Assembly: GCA_001683735.1 (NCBI GenBank)
Contig: LUGG01000002.1
Span: forward strand, 1,178,001-1,242,000
From: Grifola frondosa
Taxonomy: Eukaryota > Basidiomycota > Agaricomycetes > Polyporales > Grifolaceae
Direction: 5' to 3'
DNA length: 64,000 nucleotides
The notes under the pieces are model-generated. The model saw only the letters and a program-made list of their open reading frames with translations, ran no database searches and was not told where the DNA came from. Shown piece by piece: positions 1 to 10,794 of the stretch. Positions within the stretch are counted from its first letter, which is position 1. Each line of letters starts with the position of its first letter. Position numbers and translations under genes: made by a program.

Positions 1-3000
1 GCTCACAAGGCCGCGGTGGCGGGCCCAAGTTCAGCCATGGCAGAGGCGAAGGACGTGGACGCTCGCAGGGGAGAAGAAAGAGAAGCCAAAGTCAAAGCCG
101 GAGAAGAAGGATGCTCACAGGAAACGAGGCTTTTCCGTCGGAAGCCGAGGACGATGCAACATTACCGACTGTGAACTCCGCTGAGACATCAACGAAGAAT
201 GAGACGAAGGAAGCCGAGCAGTCGAAGGACAAGGATGATCAACCCTTTGCGTTGAAAGACCTCAAGCTCAAGGTTCCGAAAGGGTCTTGTGGCGATCGTA
301 GGCCGAGTTGGCTCGGGCAAGGTATGTCCCTATAATTCGGTGGAATTTTTGAGGCTTGATTCATCAATATTATAGAGCTCGCTAGTACAAGCTCTGATTG
401 AGAGATGAGGAAGACAAGAGGCCATGTGCGTGCTAGAACGGGGTGTATGCGCAACTGAATCGAACACCTCTATTGCAGTCTGTGTTTAGCTCGAGCGTCG
501 CCTACGTCCCGCAAGCTGCATGGATCCTGAACGCCACACTTCGTCAGAACATAACATTCGGACAGCCCGACGATGAAAAGAAGTGTGTGGCACTAATTCT
601 GCATCTTTGGCTTGTTTGCATAACCATTGCATCTTGCAATTAAATAGGCTGCGCGAGATCGTCAAAGCTTGCTGCCTCGAACCCGACTTAGAAATGTTAC
701 CTCAAGGCGAAGAAACGGAGATCGGAGAGAAAGGAATCAATTTGAGTGGCAGGTATCAACCTGATAGACTTGTGTATGCATTCCTCACTCTCCGTCATAG
801 GTGGTCAGAAGGCCCGTGTATCCCTTGCGAGAGCGGCATATTCTGGAGCGGAAATCATTATAATGGACGATTCTCTGAGTGCAGTAGACGCTTATGTGGG
901 GAAGACGATCTTGGACAACTGTCTCCTCACGGGTCCGTTGGCGGGGAAAACTCGCATTCTAGTCACGCATGCGCTTCATGTTCTCGATAAGACGGACTAC
1001 ATTTATGTAATGGACGAGGGTGTTATCGCCGAGCAGGGCACGTTCTCCGTGAGCATCATTTCCTGTCTTCTTGAGAATATTCTATGTGGAGTGCTGAAGA
1101 TCAAAATATAGGATCTTATGGCTAACAGTGTGCTCTTCTCCCGCGTAATGGAAGAACATGGCAGCAAGGAACAGCAAGGGAAAGAAGCCAACAAGGGTGA
1201 AGCAGAGACAGTCCCGGAGAAACTGGTGGACGCTGGTCCGAAGGCGGAACAAGTGAAGTTAATGCAGACGGAAGAACGCGTCACCGGATCAGTATCATAC
1301 GCCGTATATACCAAATACCTTCGCTTTGCTGGTGGCATATTGTGGGCACCCTTTATCGTCTTGTTGTTAGTCCTATCGCAAGGGGCACAAGGTTCGAATT
1401 GAGTTCAGCTATAGCCATTGATCTTGCTAATTGATCCATGCTTAGTTGCGAACAACCTATTCCTTGGGTTTTGGACAGCGGAGAGTATCAGCGGCTTCAC
1501 GCAAGGCGATTACATGGGTGTATACGCTGCTCTTGGCGTCTCGAGTGGCGTGTTTTCGTTCTTGCTGAGTTTCACCTTCAGGTCAGTACTTTTTTCAGCT
1601 AGATTGTCTTGCAAGGTCAATTAATACGTCACAATAGTCTTGCGAGCTTGGCCGCTGGCCTTCGCATGTTTAAAGCCGCGCTCATGGCCGTCCTCCGCTC
1701 TCCGGTGTCATTCTTCGACACAACTCCATTAGGTATGAGTTTTTAATGCATGACAGAGGCTCTACTGACCGCTTTAGGTCGTGTAATGTCCCGGCTATCC
1801 AAGGACCAAGATACCCTCGACACAGAATTATCTATGATTGCGTTCCAGGTACGGCTTTGTTCTATGTTGCATACGACATAAATTCACAATGTAACATTAG
1901 TTGATGTCCACATTCACGTTAGTGTTCGTCCCTTCCGACCTTAACGTGTCTCACGCTCCGTTGATTTTTCAGTTCCGTCCTAGGAACGGTGGCCCTCGTG
2001 TTCTACACTTTCCCGTACCTTGGCATAATCTTTGTGCCACTCACAATATTGTATTATGGATTTGCGATCTATTATCGCCGAAGCTCAGTAGAGACAAAGC
2101 GATTAGACTCTCTGCTACGATCAGCACTCTACGCTTCGTATTCAGGTGGGCAGTTTCATCTCTCTGCATCTCAGTTACTGATAATACGCGCGTGTTAGAA
2201 ACGCTCACTGGTCTTAGCACCGTCAGAGCATATAACGGACAGGTAGTTCATCAATCAACCCAGACCGTTCTCCTTTTCATGTAAATTTCAGGATCGCTTC
2301 ATCCGAAAATCAGAACAGGGTCTGGATTTGGAGAACAGGGCATACTACATGACAGTTGCTATTCAGAGATGGCTTGGGATTCGGCTCGACATCCTCGGCA
2401 ACTTCCTGATCCTTGGAATAGCTCTGTTCGCGGCGGGTTTCCGGACGACAGTAAATCCGAGTAAAATCGGTGTAGTCTTGTCGTATACGTTAAGCAGTAC
2501 GTTCCTCGATTTCCGTTGTGAATCTTTGAAGTATTATTAATCATGTCTGCCTTTCAGTCACACAAACGTTCTGTGAGTATTCCTACCGCATAAAAAGTTG
2601 TTTCGCTACTCATCGTGTATCCACGAATAGCCATGCTTGTCTCCACCTATGCGCAGAACGAGCAAAACTTCAACGCCGTTGAGCGTGTGCTGTACTACAC
2701 TGAGTTGCCTTCTGAGGGGAAGACTGTCACGCCTGATGACCCCCCTGCTTCGTGGCCGGAGCAAGGACAGATCGAATTCAAAGATGTTGATTTTGCGTAC
2801 CGCGAAGGCCTCCCCCTTGTACTCAAGGGCATCAGCTTTACGATACGGCCGGGAGAGAAAGTACGTGGACTCCAATCATGCAACTGAATGTGTTACTGAT
2901 GCTCTAGAATAGATCGGGATCGTGGGGAGAACGGGAGCAGGTGTGTGAATCACACAGTCGCGCATGAATGACTTTTCATTGCTTCGAAAAACAGGCAAGA

Positions 3001-3960
3001 GCTCACTCCTACAAGCTCTGTTCCGGTATGTTATTTCTTGTATATATTTTCTTTGGTTTCTCCCATTCCCGTACGACTTCGCCAGGATCGTGAATGTACA
3101 AGGCGGAAATATTGAGATAGATGGGCGGGATATTGGTACTATTGGTCTTGATGTTCTAAGGGGGAGACTAGCTCTTGTTCCGCAAGATAGTATATTATTC
3201 AGGGGTTCTCTTCGGGAGAATTTGTAAGCGAACCCACAGTATCCGCACTTATGATGGCTTACTCGTCTTACAGAGACCCGCAAGCTACTCGTACAGATGC
3301 AGAACTGATTTCAGCGCTACAAAGAGCATGGTTGCTCCCCAAGGACGGGTCTCATGACCCCACGGCAGAAGCCAAGTTCAGCTTGGATTCTGCTGTGAGT
3401 GACGAAGGTGAGCGCATTCGCGATTGGAAAGCACGCCCCAGATGTTAACGCGTTTGCTGTAGGCTCTAACTACAGTGCTGGAGAGAAGCAGCTGCTTGCT
3501 CTATGTCGTGCATTAGTCAGGAATAGCCGCGTCATCGTTCTGGCACGTTATGTTATTTCCTTCATTCAACGCTTATCTAAATGATAACACTATAGGATGA
3601 AGCCACAAGTAACGTCGACGTCGAGACGGACGCCAAGGTTCAAAGGACAATTCAGATAGAATTCGCAAACTCTACCTTACTCTGTATCGCCCACCGTTTG
3701 AACACAATTGGTGAGCTGTCAAGGACATTGGAGAATTTTATTCATTCGAACATTCACATTGACCTACCCTAGTGTATTATGATCGAGTCATCGTTATGGA
3801 GGCTGGCAAGGTCGCAGAATTCGACACGCCAATGAACTTGTTCCATAAGGTGGACTCCATATTCCGGTCGCTCTGCAACGAAGCGGGGCTGAGTAGCCAG
3901 GATATCATGCGGATACGGTCGAGTGTCCCTATCATCCGCCCTACGTCTTCAGAAGAATGA
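1..3960 (+). CDS. ABCC-type multidrug transporter, YOR1-like (5' end outside window)
   Basis: Full-type ABC exporter of the MRP/ABCC family, closest in layout to the fungal oligomycin-resistance pump YOR1; it would export organic anions or drugs at the plasma membrane. The window starts in the linker before NBD1. NBD1 shows Walker A GRVGSGK (298-321), Q-loop VAYVPQ (about 499-516), the signature [14 protein letters not shown] split by an intron at 749-800, and Walker [16 protein letters not shown]2 spans about 1290-2660. NBD2 has Walker A GRTGAGK, signature [15 protein letters not shown] and Walker [17 protein letters not shown]. The stop is at 3958-3960. About 14 short introns can be placed; two (749-800 and 3543-3595) appear to be GC-AG. 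Two indels break NBD1: two bases seem missing near 285, just before Walker A, and one near 400 after it. They could be sequencing errors or real decay. The family call is firm; exact exon ends in the linker (1-110) are not. Confidence 0.9.
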
Positions 3961-4054
3961 GCTACTTGCACGACTGTACACGACTCCTGATTCTGGTAGA
4001 CACGACTGACGAGCAAATACAGACTTTTCTGTCTTCAGTTGATTAAATTCGCGC

Positions 4055-4785
4055 AGGACCCGGGCAACTCCCTTATATGTGTCTTCGAAATTAGCATATT
4101 TGAGAGGCCGAAAATGGCCATTTTCTTATACGTTTTTGCATATTTCACCCTCGGAGAGGCCGCAAAAGCCTATTTTCTTATCTACGTTTTGCATATTTGA
4201 CGGTCGAGGCTGGGTATTTTCAGTCAAATTTGAGGGACTTTTGTGGACCTGAAATCTGCATTATCAACTTCTACTACGAAAACATGAATCAAGTACTGGA
4301 TTAATTCTCATGTTTGGCAGATTCACACATACAACTTACTATGTCGGATTCCGAAGACGAGCTACTTTTTCTTGCTGCAGTCAATCACACTCATGTACCT
4401 GCAGATCATTGTCCTAACACATGTCGCATGCTGCTTCCGTCTGGCGCGTTCTCAGGGAGCCCAAAGTTACCATCAATACCTGCATACCAAGGCTTCTAAA
4501 GCCAGTAGCTTGCCTGCATTTATTATCTAGCTACGTACTGGCTATAGGATTCACGGATATGATAGTATTTAGCTTTTGGGAGGTTTTGCAAGCTCCACAT
4601 CGAAAATTTGGAGAAATCGTACCCCTTCCCATCACCGTGACAATGACGTTACATACCGTGACATTACGTGACGTGGTGACATATCCTTGTCCGAATTAGC
4701 ATATCCGACCGCCAAAACGTTGCATATTTCAGGCCGATTTGGGGTCTCAAAATGGAGACACATATAGGTGAGTTGCCCGGGTCCT
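4055..4785. mobile_element. 731 bp non-autonomous DNA transposon (MITE-like, hAT- or KDZ-type by its 8 bp TSD)
   Basis: The ends are inverted repeats of 32 bp (4055-4086 and 4754-4785) matching at 29 of 32 positions; each begins AGGACCCGGGCAACTC. The element is flanked by a perfect 8 bp direct repeat, attcgcgc, at 4047-4054 and 4786-4793, the expected target-site duplication. Inside, the left arm has two copies of a roughly 52 bp subterminal repeat (from about 4102 and 4154), each with GAGAGGCCG and TGCATATTT; related GCATATT motifs recur near the right end. No transposase frame is present. An 8 bp duplication is typical of hAT elements and also of fungal Kyakuja/Dileera/Zisupton elements; the sequence alone does not decide. 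It lies between the ABC gene and the AIM32-like gene without interrupting either. Confidence 0.85.
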
Positions 4786-4957
4786 ATTCGCGCGCTTAAG
4801 TTGTACAACTGAGTGGCGGGCCGCGCCTCCGCCAATCTTACGCGTTGCGTCGGCATTCTTATCTTGCAACATGTAAATGACTCCAAGTTGTATTTGCATT
4901 TTCTTCCACGAAGTATAACCTACGGCCCCCACTGCCAGATCACGGCAAGCCCGTGTC

Positions 4958-5924
4958 ATGGTTGCTATCACTCTACGCTCACCCAAATTACGGCCGCTCT
5001 TTTCATGTCACTTCTGGACGGTTGCGCGGACATTCTCATCAACGACATCTACATCTTGTTTGGCTGGGACAGTCATTAGTCATAATTCGTACATACTCTT
5101 GCATACCCACCGTGCTCCAAGCGAATATCCTGCCAAGATAAGCTCTCCGCTGCAAAAGGCTCTTCAGCTTAAAGCGGGAGAGTGGGGCGGCATCGTCAAC
5201 TTTGCCTGGTCTCCTGGTCGGGCTGTTCACGATGACTACAAGGGCTTGGGCGAGGATCCTCGCGAACGGGAGATGTATTGTGCCACAGCCTTCTCGCTTC
5301 ATCTCGGTCCGGTGTTTATCCCAGAAATATCTTTGGAGAACTTAGATGTCCAAGCGCAGGTGCTGAGCGCACTCAGTTCCCAGCTCCCATCCGCTGATCA
5401 TCCTTTCGCGGACCGCGGCAAGTTATTTCTGTATGTCTGCAATCATGCTGCACGCGATTGCAGGTGTGGCGAGACTGGGGGAGAGGTGGGGCATGCCTTG
5501 CGTACCGAGGTCGAGAAGCGAGGGCGAGCGAGCGAAATCATCGTTGGGAACGTTGGACATGTTGGGGGACATAAGTGCGATCCTCTACTCTCTTTGACAC
5601 AGAGGCCCTTAGTTGAATGTTGTCGTTGCCAGGTACGCAGCAAACCTTCTGGTGTTTCCTCACGGTGATTGGTATGTACCATTCTTAACCCTCTTCGAAT
5701 CGAGTTATAAATGTGCTGTCTGTAATCTCATACTGTTCCGGAATTCCCGTCCTAGGTTGGGCACGGTTCAGGCTGTAGACGTCCCGCAGATCTTAGACGA
5801 GATCATCCACAGACATTTTTCGCCTCGCATTTACCCCGAACCTCCGCTCTGCCCGCCTTTTTGGCGCGGACGCATGGGTTTGACTAAGGAAGAACAGCTG
5901 GCACTGTTCACGGGAAGCTTTTAG
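4958..5924 (+). CDS. AIM32: AIM32-like thioredoxin-fold ferredoxin (sucrase/ferredoxin-like family)
   Basis: Member of the sucrase/ferredoxin-like family (Apd1/AIM32 type), thioredoxin-fold proteins that bind a [2Fe-2S] cluster through Cys and His ligands; yeast Aim32 acts in mitochondrial redox and iron-sulfur homeostasis. The long first exon begins at the ATG at 4958 with a basic, Ser/Thr/Arg-rich stretch that looks like a mitochondrial presequence, followed by LLHTHRAPSEYPAKI. The C-terminal half holds NHAARDCRCGETGG and NVGHVGGHK, the cluster-ligand motifs, then YAANLLVFPHGDW. Two introns sit after VGGHK (5574-5631) and within GDW (about 5670-5756). The last exon ends LALFTGSF and stop at 5922-5924. 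No frameshift is needed. The motif order and length (about 270 residues) fit the family well. The start is inferred from the targeting-like peptide. Confidence 0.82.
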
Positions 5925-6343
5925 CCAGAGATACATGTAGTGGCCTTAAGAGAGTGCGCTGGTGAGTTTGAAAACCAGGCCCCACCATCACGGAATCCTG
6001 ACCTCTTCCTTCCCCTTCCACGATGCTGATCATAGCCATACAAGCCATGCAGCATTCTTTACAATTATTCCAGCTAGACCATGCTCCCGTGCAAATGCCA
6101 CTCGCAACATACAATACAGGACTTGTGATGACACCCATAACATCTGGTTCTCTGCAAGACAAAATTATCCCATCAATTATCACACGCTGAATCTTATGGT
6201 CCGACTTTGAATATCCTATAATAGAGAAAGCTGAAGAGAAGTTATTTCGCGTGCTTCGTCCGTAAGAAGTGCAAATAAACGATGCCGTTACATCAATAGT
6301 CTCATTTCTCTTCTATCAGCCTGATATCACCACTCTAGCAACC

Positions 6344-6836
6344 ATGTGAGTCCTTGCGTATGCTATATTCGACCTCTGTTGTTCTTACTCATTGTGCATG
6401 CTCCTTTGTGATACCAGAGCCGTGGTTTCGGCAGCTGCTCTTTTATCAGGCACGGAGGGAAGTGTACAAGCGATCTTTGCTGCGGAGCAGGTATGAGAGT
6501 TCTCGCAAGTTTCATATCCGCGTAGACGGGCATGGTTTTCTTCAATATCAAGTTTCCCCTTAATATTTAGTATTCATTCCCACGGAAATGCCATCATCCA
6601 GGACAGCTTCCTGATGTTTTCACTTCTTGTTCGAATTCGAAATTGTGTTGCTGTGATGAAATGCATGAAGACATTTATTGCAAGGGACAGACACGCTCGT
6701 ATGTTGCCATTTGTCATTGCACTCTTTATCAATGCTTATGTCTTATAATCACTGGAATTCTAGGTTTTTGAAAGCTACTTTCACATGCAGGCTATTATCG
6801 GCACGTTTCCAAGGAAGGGTGCAAATATGCAAATGA
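6344..6836 (+). CDS. Possible small cysteine-rich protein (speculative gene model)
   Basis: No known family is recognised. A candidate start ATG at 6344 lies directly on a GTGAGT-like donor. The following pieces, about 6415-6490, 6569-6697 and 6764-6836, have plausible splice borders. The middle piece encodes a Cys-dense segment (KCHHPGQLPDVFTSCSNSK, then LCCCDEMHEDIYCKG) and the last ends with stop TGA at 6834-6836. The reading frame does not run cleanly from the first ATG into the cysteine-rich exon, so either a base is missing or the first exon is wrong. It could be a small secreted cysteine-rich protein, but the evidence is only composition and splice-like borders. Confidence 0.25.
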
Positions 6837-8566
6837 TTTCTATCTGATTCCCCGTGCCTATCAGCTATCCCTATAAACCGGGACCTGTGGATGAACAGAT
6901 GGTCGCCAGTCGGGTTCCTTCACGACGACTACTGGTCTATACCGGTGTTGAACTGCTCAAACCTCTTGCTTCCCAGGCTCTAGCAGCTCACGTATGGTCA
7001 CGAGCACATGATGCAATGTCACGAGCTTTCATTTGTGGCGTCCGCCACTCCCTGCCACCTGAAAGAGCTACAAGTGGTCTAGTAATAACTGTAAGATCTT
7101 GCATTCACGGACCTTCCTGGGCAATGTTGTGCTTAGGGCATACCATGCATGCCGTGACGTTCTGGATCAAAATTTCCTTTTTTCCGAGATTCATTGCGTT
7201 CACAAGTTTTTCTCGGACTTGAAACTGCGAGACCTTGGTGACATCGTTCAAGCTGCCTGTTCGATTCTCAGCGTGATGGATAAATACGGCCCTGATATCC
7301 TTCGGAACGTTCGGCGAGCTCGGGGTTGCGCTGCGCCGGGGTGCCATTGGTTCGGTGCTAACCTCGCGCGGCGTGTCACGTCCCAAATTCGACTTCCTCC
7401 TTCCTGTTGTGTTTTCGTTTTCAGTTGTACAGACAAACAAGTACTGGCTTCCTGCATAACGCAAAAAAAATGGAGCAGAGTACACCTGTCTGCCGCCGAT
7501 CTGGTGCAGTGCTTGGAAGAGAAAATATCATTGATGACCGCCGCACGGAGGCCCATTCTTGCCCTGGGTTCGATGCAGGGGTCCATGTTGATTGCACAGA
7601 ATCGTGCGAAGTTTTGTTGGTACGCATGGCGCAGGTGGTTCGCCTTGATGTGCTCATAAATTTGGATATTTGGATCTCATTTGGGAACGTCTGCAGAGGG
7701 ATGCCGTCGTCTGATCGGTCAACATCCGGTCAACATTAGAGCTTAGAACTACTCATTTATATGCTCTGGATGGCTTGAATTAGCTATAGTCAACTTCCAT
7801 GCGGTCCATGTACAGGAATACACACTTGCGATTTTCTCGCATCAAACCATCCTCTGGCTTCACGGGAGCAATCGCCAATTCGTCGGCGCCACATCTGGTT
7901 CGCGGAGCGCCCGCCAGCTCCCGTGCTTCCCATTCTCACAATCACCATATGAACCCAGATGAACCTGTTGCTAGTACAAGTTGGTGCTTCTACAGGCTTC
8001 TACTCTCGAATGGCATCCATACAACACGACCCTGTTTTGCCTGGATCATCGTGTCTAGATGCGTGGCGCTGCGGTGCTCCTCCGCGATGTACCCTGATCG
8101 CCCCTTCTGCTTGTCCAGGTAATGAGCCTGGCAAGTTAGCTGCAGCTGTTGTCGCCCATTATTGTTAATATTCTCAACCAAATAGCAGTACTTAGCCTTG
8201 ACTCGCTAGGCATTCCGGTGGACCTTGCGCCGGTGTCGAACCGGAGTGAGCCCGGGAAATGCCATGGGAAGGGATCGGAGTGCATCTGGTGCTGTGTGGC
8301 CTGACGCGGATATCTTGGAGCTTTTCTTGGAACTGCGATACGCGGAGCCGGTCGAGTCCCGTGCACGGAAGTTACAAATATTAGCTTTCTTCCCTTAATG
8401 AATCATTAATGACAAGTAAACCCCCGAGACATCGGATTCGGAAAATGTCATTCAGCATACCTTTTTTGCCCATGCGCGAAGCATGAGGGAATATATACGA
8501 GGGCGCCCATGAAGTTTTCTCTCTTCGTCTCCACAATTTCCCTTGCACCCACGTTGCGAGGTCGAA
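6837..8566. other. 1.7 kb stretch without a confident gene
   Basis: The longest open frame (7099-7659, plus strand, 186 codons) has no motif I recognise and no clear splice structure, and several similar-sized antisense frames overlap it. It may be a chance frame, the body of an unrecognised gene or a remnant. I see no repeat boundaries or tRNA here. The last ~200 bp should carry the promoter of the DUF6534 gene starting at 8567. Confidence 0.4.
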
Positions 8567-10622
8567 ATGGCTGCAAACCCAGGACCGACTCTTGGGCCTT
8601 GATGGTCGGCGGTCTTGTGAGCTGCGTGTAAGCGACTCCACACACATAAACGCTGTCTGGAGTAATGATGTGATTCTCCTTACAGCGTGTACGGCGTGAC
8701 TTGTTCGCAGACTGTCGTGTATTTCCAGCGAAATCAAAATGACCGATTGTTACTGAAGCTTTTAGTACGTGTCATAGTCGTCTTAACCCCACACGGACGC
8801 GTAAACCATTGCGGCTTACAGGTTTTCAGTCTCTGGTATGTCGTGCCGGATCTGCAAGCGTTTGCCCGTTGTTCATGTCTGGCCAGGCTCCTTGACACCG
8901 CAGATGTGCTTCTCAATGGCCACGCGCTCTATTGGATTTCGTGCTCAACTACAGTCCTGTCACGTTCCCTCTCCTGTATGGTAAGTAACCATTTGTGTCG
9001 TTCTTTGAGCACCTCATAACCTCAAACAGGAGCATCGTGGTACGATCATTATATTTGTCCAGTAACCCGTTTCTGATGCGTGAGAACTAAGCTGCATGTT
9101 GCGCTTACGGTGAGTGCGTCCAAATGTCGCGCATATAGTCACTCACTCTCTCCGTACACAGTCAATTACCGACTTTCTCGTTCGGGGCGAGTGCCTCTGA
9201 TCATGTCGTGAGATCCCATGCTCACTGTGTTTTCTAGCATGTTCGTTCGTCGAGTGTGGCGAAGTAAGTAACCCCAACTGCTACATGACTTTGTTGATAA
9301 TCATGACCTACCAGTGAGCCGCGGAAACAAACCGTTGACTGTATTCTTAGTGAGTCGAGTTGTCAGGTGGCCCAGTCTTTATACTCATCCGTTGCTCTAG
9401 GCTGCGATATCACTCATGGATCTTGGTATGGCTATCTATTGCTCCTTTCGCCGCATTTATTTATTGTTATGCATATTCTAGTATGCGGCATCAGTGAGTT
9501 GGTCATCCCGTGAACATTGTACAATCACTGATCATCATCCAGCCATTACAATCAAAGCGTATGTCACTCCACATGTCGACCTGAAGTGCCGTACAATCTA
9601 ATATTCCTTTGATGCACAGCTACCACGTCACGTTTGCTGGCCTCAACAACCTACGAGTCAGCCATCACAAACCTTCCCCGCTCATACATAGCGCTCACTG
9701 CCCAAGTGCCACAGGTTCTACTCTATCTTAACTTCGCATCCGGTTTCTCTGGGGATGCATGCGTCGCTCTTTCTTTGTGCTACTACCTGTACACCTCAAG
9801 GACCGGTTTCGGAAAGTGAGTCGTCGATTCGGTGTGTCGCCTGCCTTACGCTGAGCGCGGCCCGCAGAACCGACACCCTCATTTATGTTCTCATATTGTA
9901 TACTGTCAACACGGGTCAGTCCGACGCGCTGCTTCCCCCATATCACCACTGACTTTCGCACCATGCCAGGTTTGATCACAGCGTAAGCGGCAGTCTGCTG
10001 TAGCAGGATCCGTACTCAACTATCCCTCCAGACTGGACGCGAGCTTAGGCCTCATCACCGTAAGTGTCGATGCCACTCGCCCTGCCCTATTTTCATGTTT
10101 TCTGTAGTACGTTGCGATGCCGAAGAGCTTCGTCTTCGTTTCATTCTATTTCCTCCTGAGTAAACGTGAGTTATTTCCGTTTGATCCGTTGAACTAAATC
10201 AAACCAATTCTCGTATAGTATACGTCAACGCATTCCTCGCATCGTAAGCATCCTAGTATTCATCGCACATCCATGAAGCCGAATTAGCGCGATGCAGATT
10301 GAACGCACGCGGGAGCCTCCGCATGCGCACAGAGGACGTCGTCTCCATCAACCTCTCGCGCATGTCGCAGTCTAGGATGAACTTCGCCGACCCGACGCTG
10401 ACAGCTGGCTCGCAGCAGCCAACCGTCGGCAAGGTGCGTCCTCCACATCTTCCACAACGCCGCTGAGAATGAGTTTCCTCCGTCTACAGCATGTCGATAC
10501 CCCGCAGATCAGCGTCAGCCAGGTGGATATGGAGGAGTACAAGTACGTGTGGTCGTCTCAATCGTCACATATCGAAGCCCTCATCGTTAAACAGACAAAC
10601 GTACTCGGCAGACCTTGTGTAA
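8567..10622 (+). CDS. DUF6534 seven-helix membrane protein
   Basis: Integral membrane protein of the large Agaricomycete family carrying DUF6534; the role is unknown, though the fold is receptor-like. It starts with MAANPGPTLGP at 8567. Diagnostic pieces follow in order across about 13 very small exons: VVYGVTCSQTVVYFQRN, KLLVFSLWLLDTADVLLNG, SITDFLVRGD, MFVRRVWRMSRGNKPLTVFL, LYLNFASGFSGDACVALSL, CYYLYTSRTGFGKTDTLIYV, LILYTVNTG, LDASLGLITYVAMPKSFVFV, SFYFLLSKLYVNAFLASLNA, RGSLRMRTED. The C-tail (HVDTPQISVSQVDMEEYK) is hydrophilic and cytosolic in such proteins. I end it at TAA 10620-10622 after a last short intron; reading through that intron instead would extend it to 10756. One base seems missing near 8599 (GP/LMVGG) and the frame also shifts near 9630. 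Confidence 0.8.
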
Positions 10623-10794
10623 TAACACAGCGGTCTCCCGAACAGCCGTCACCAAACCCTTCTTTCCCCCTCGCACACAATCTGCTCTGTATCTTGCTTG
10701 CTTTCGTGCTATCAATGGCATCCATACTCCAGCATGTATTTTGTCTCATAATTTAACCTAGCAATACAAATAAAAACGAGCGCACTGCGTAGGA

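Noticed and set aside
7099..7659. 186-codon plus-strand frame, considered as a gene (a possible Cys/His zinc-finger-like RGCAAPGCH was noted)
   Set aside because: No complete motif, no splice pattern and several overlapping antisense frames of similar length; not enough support for a call.
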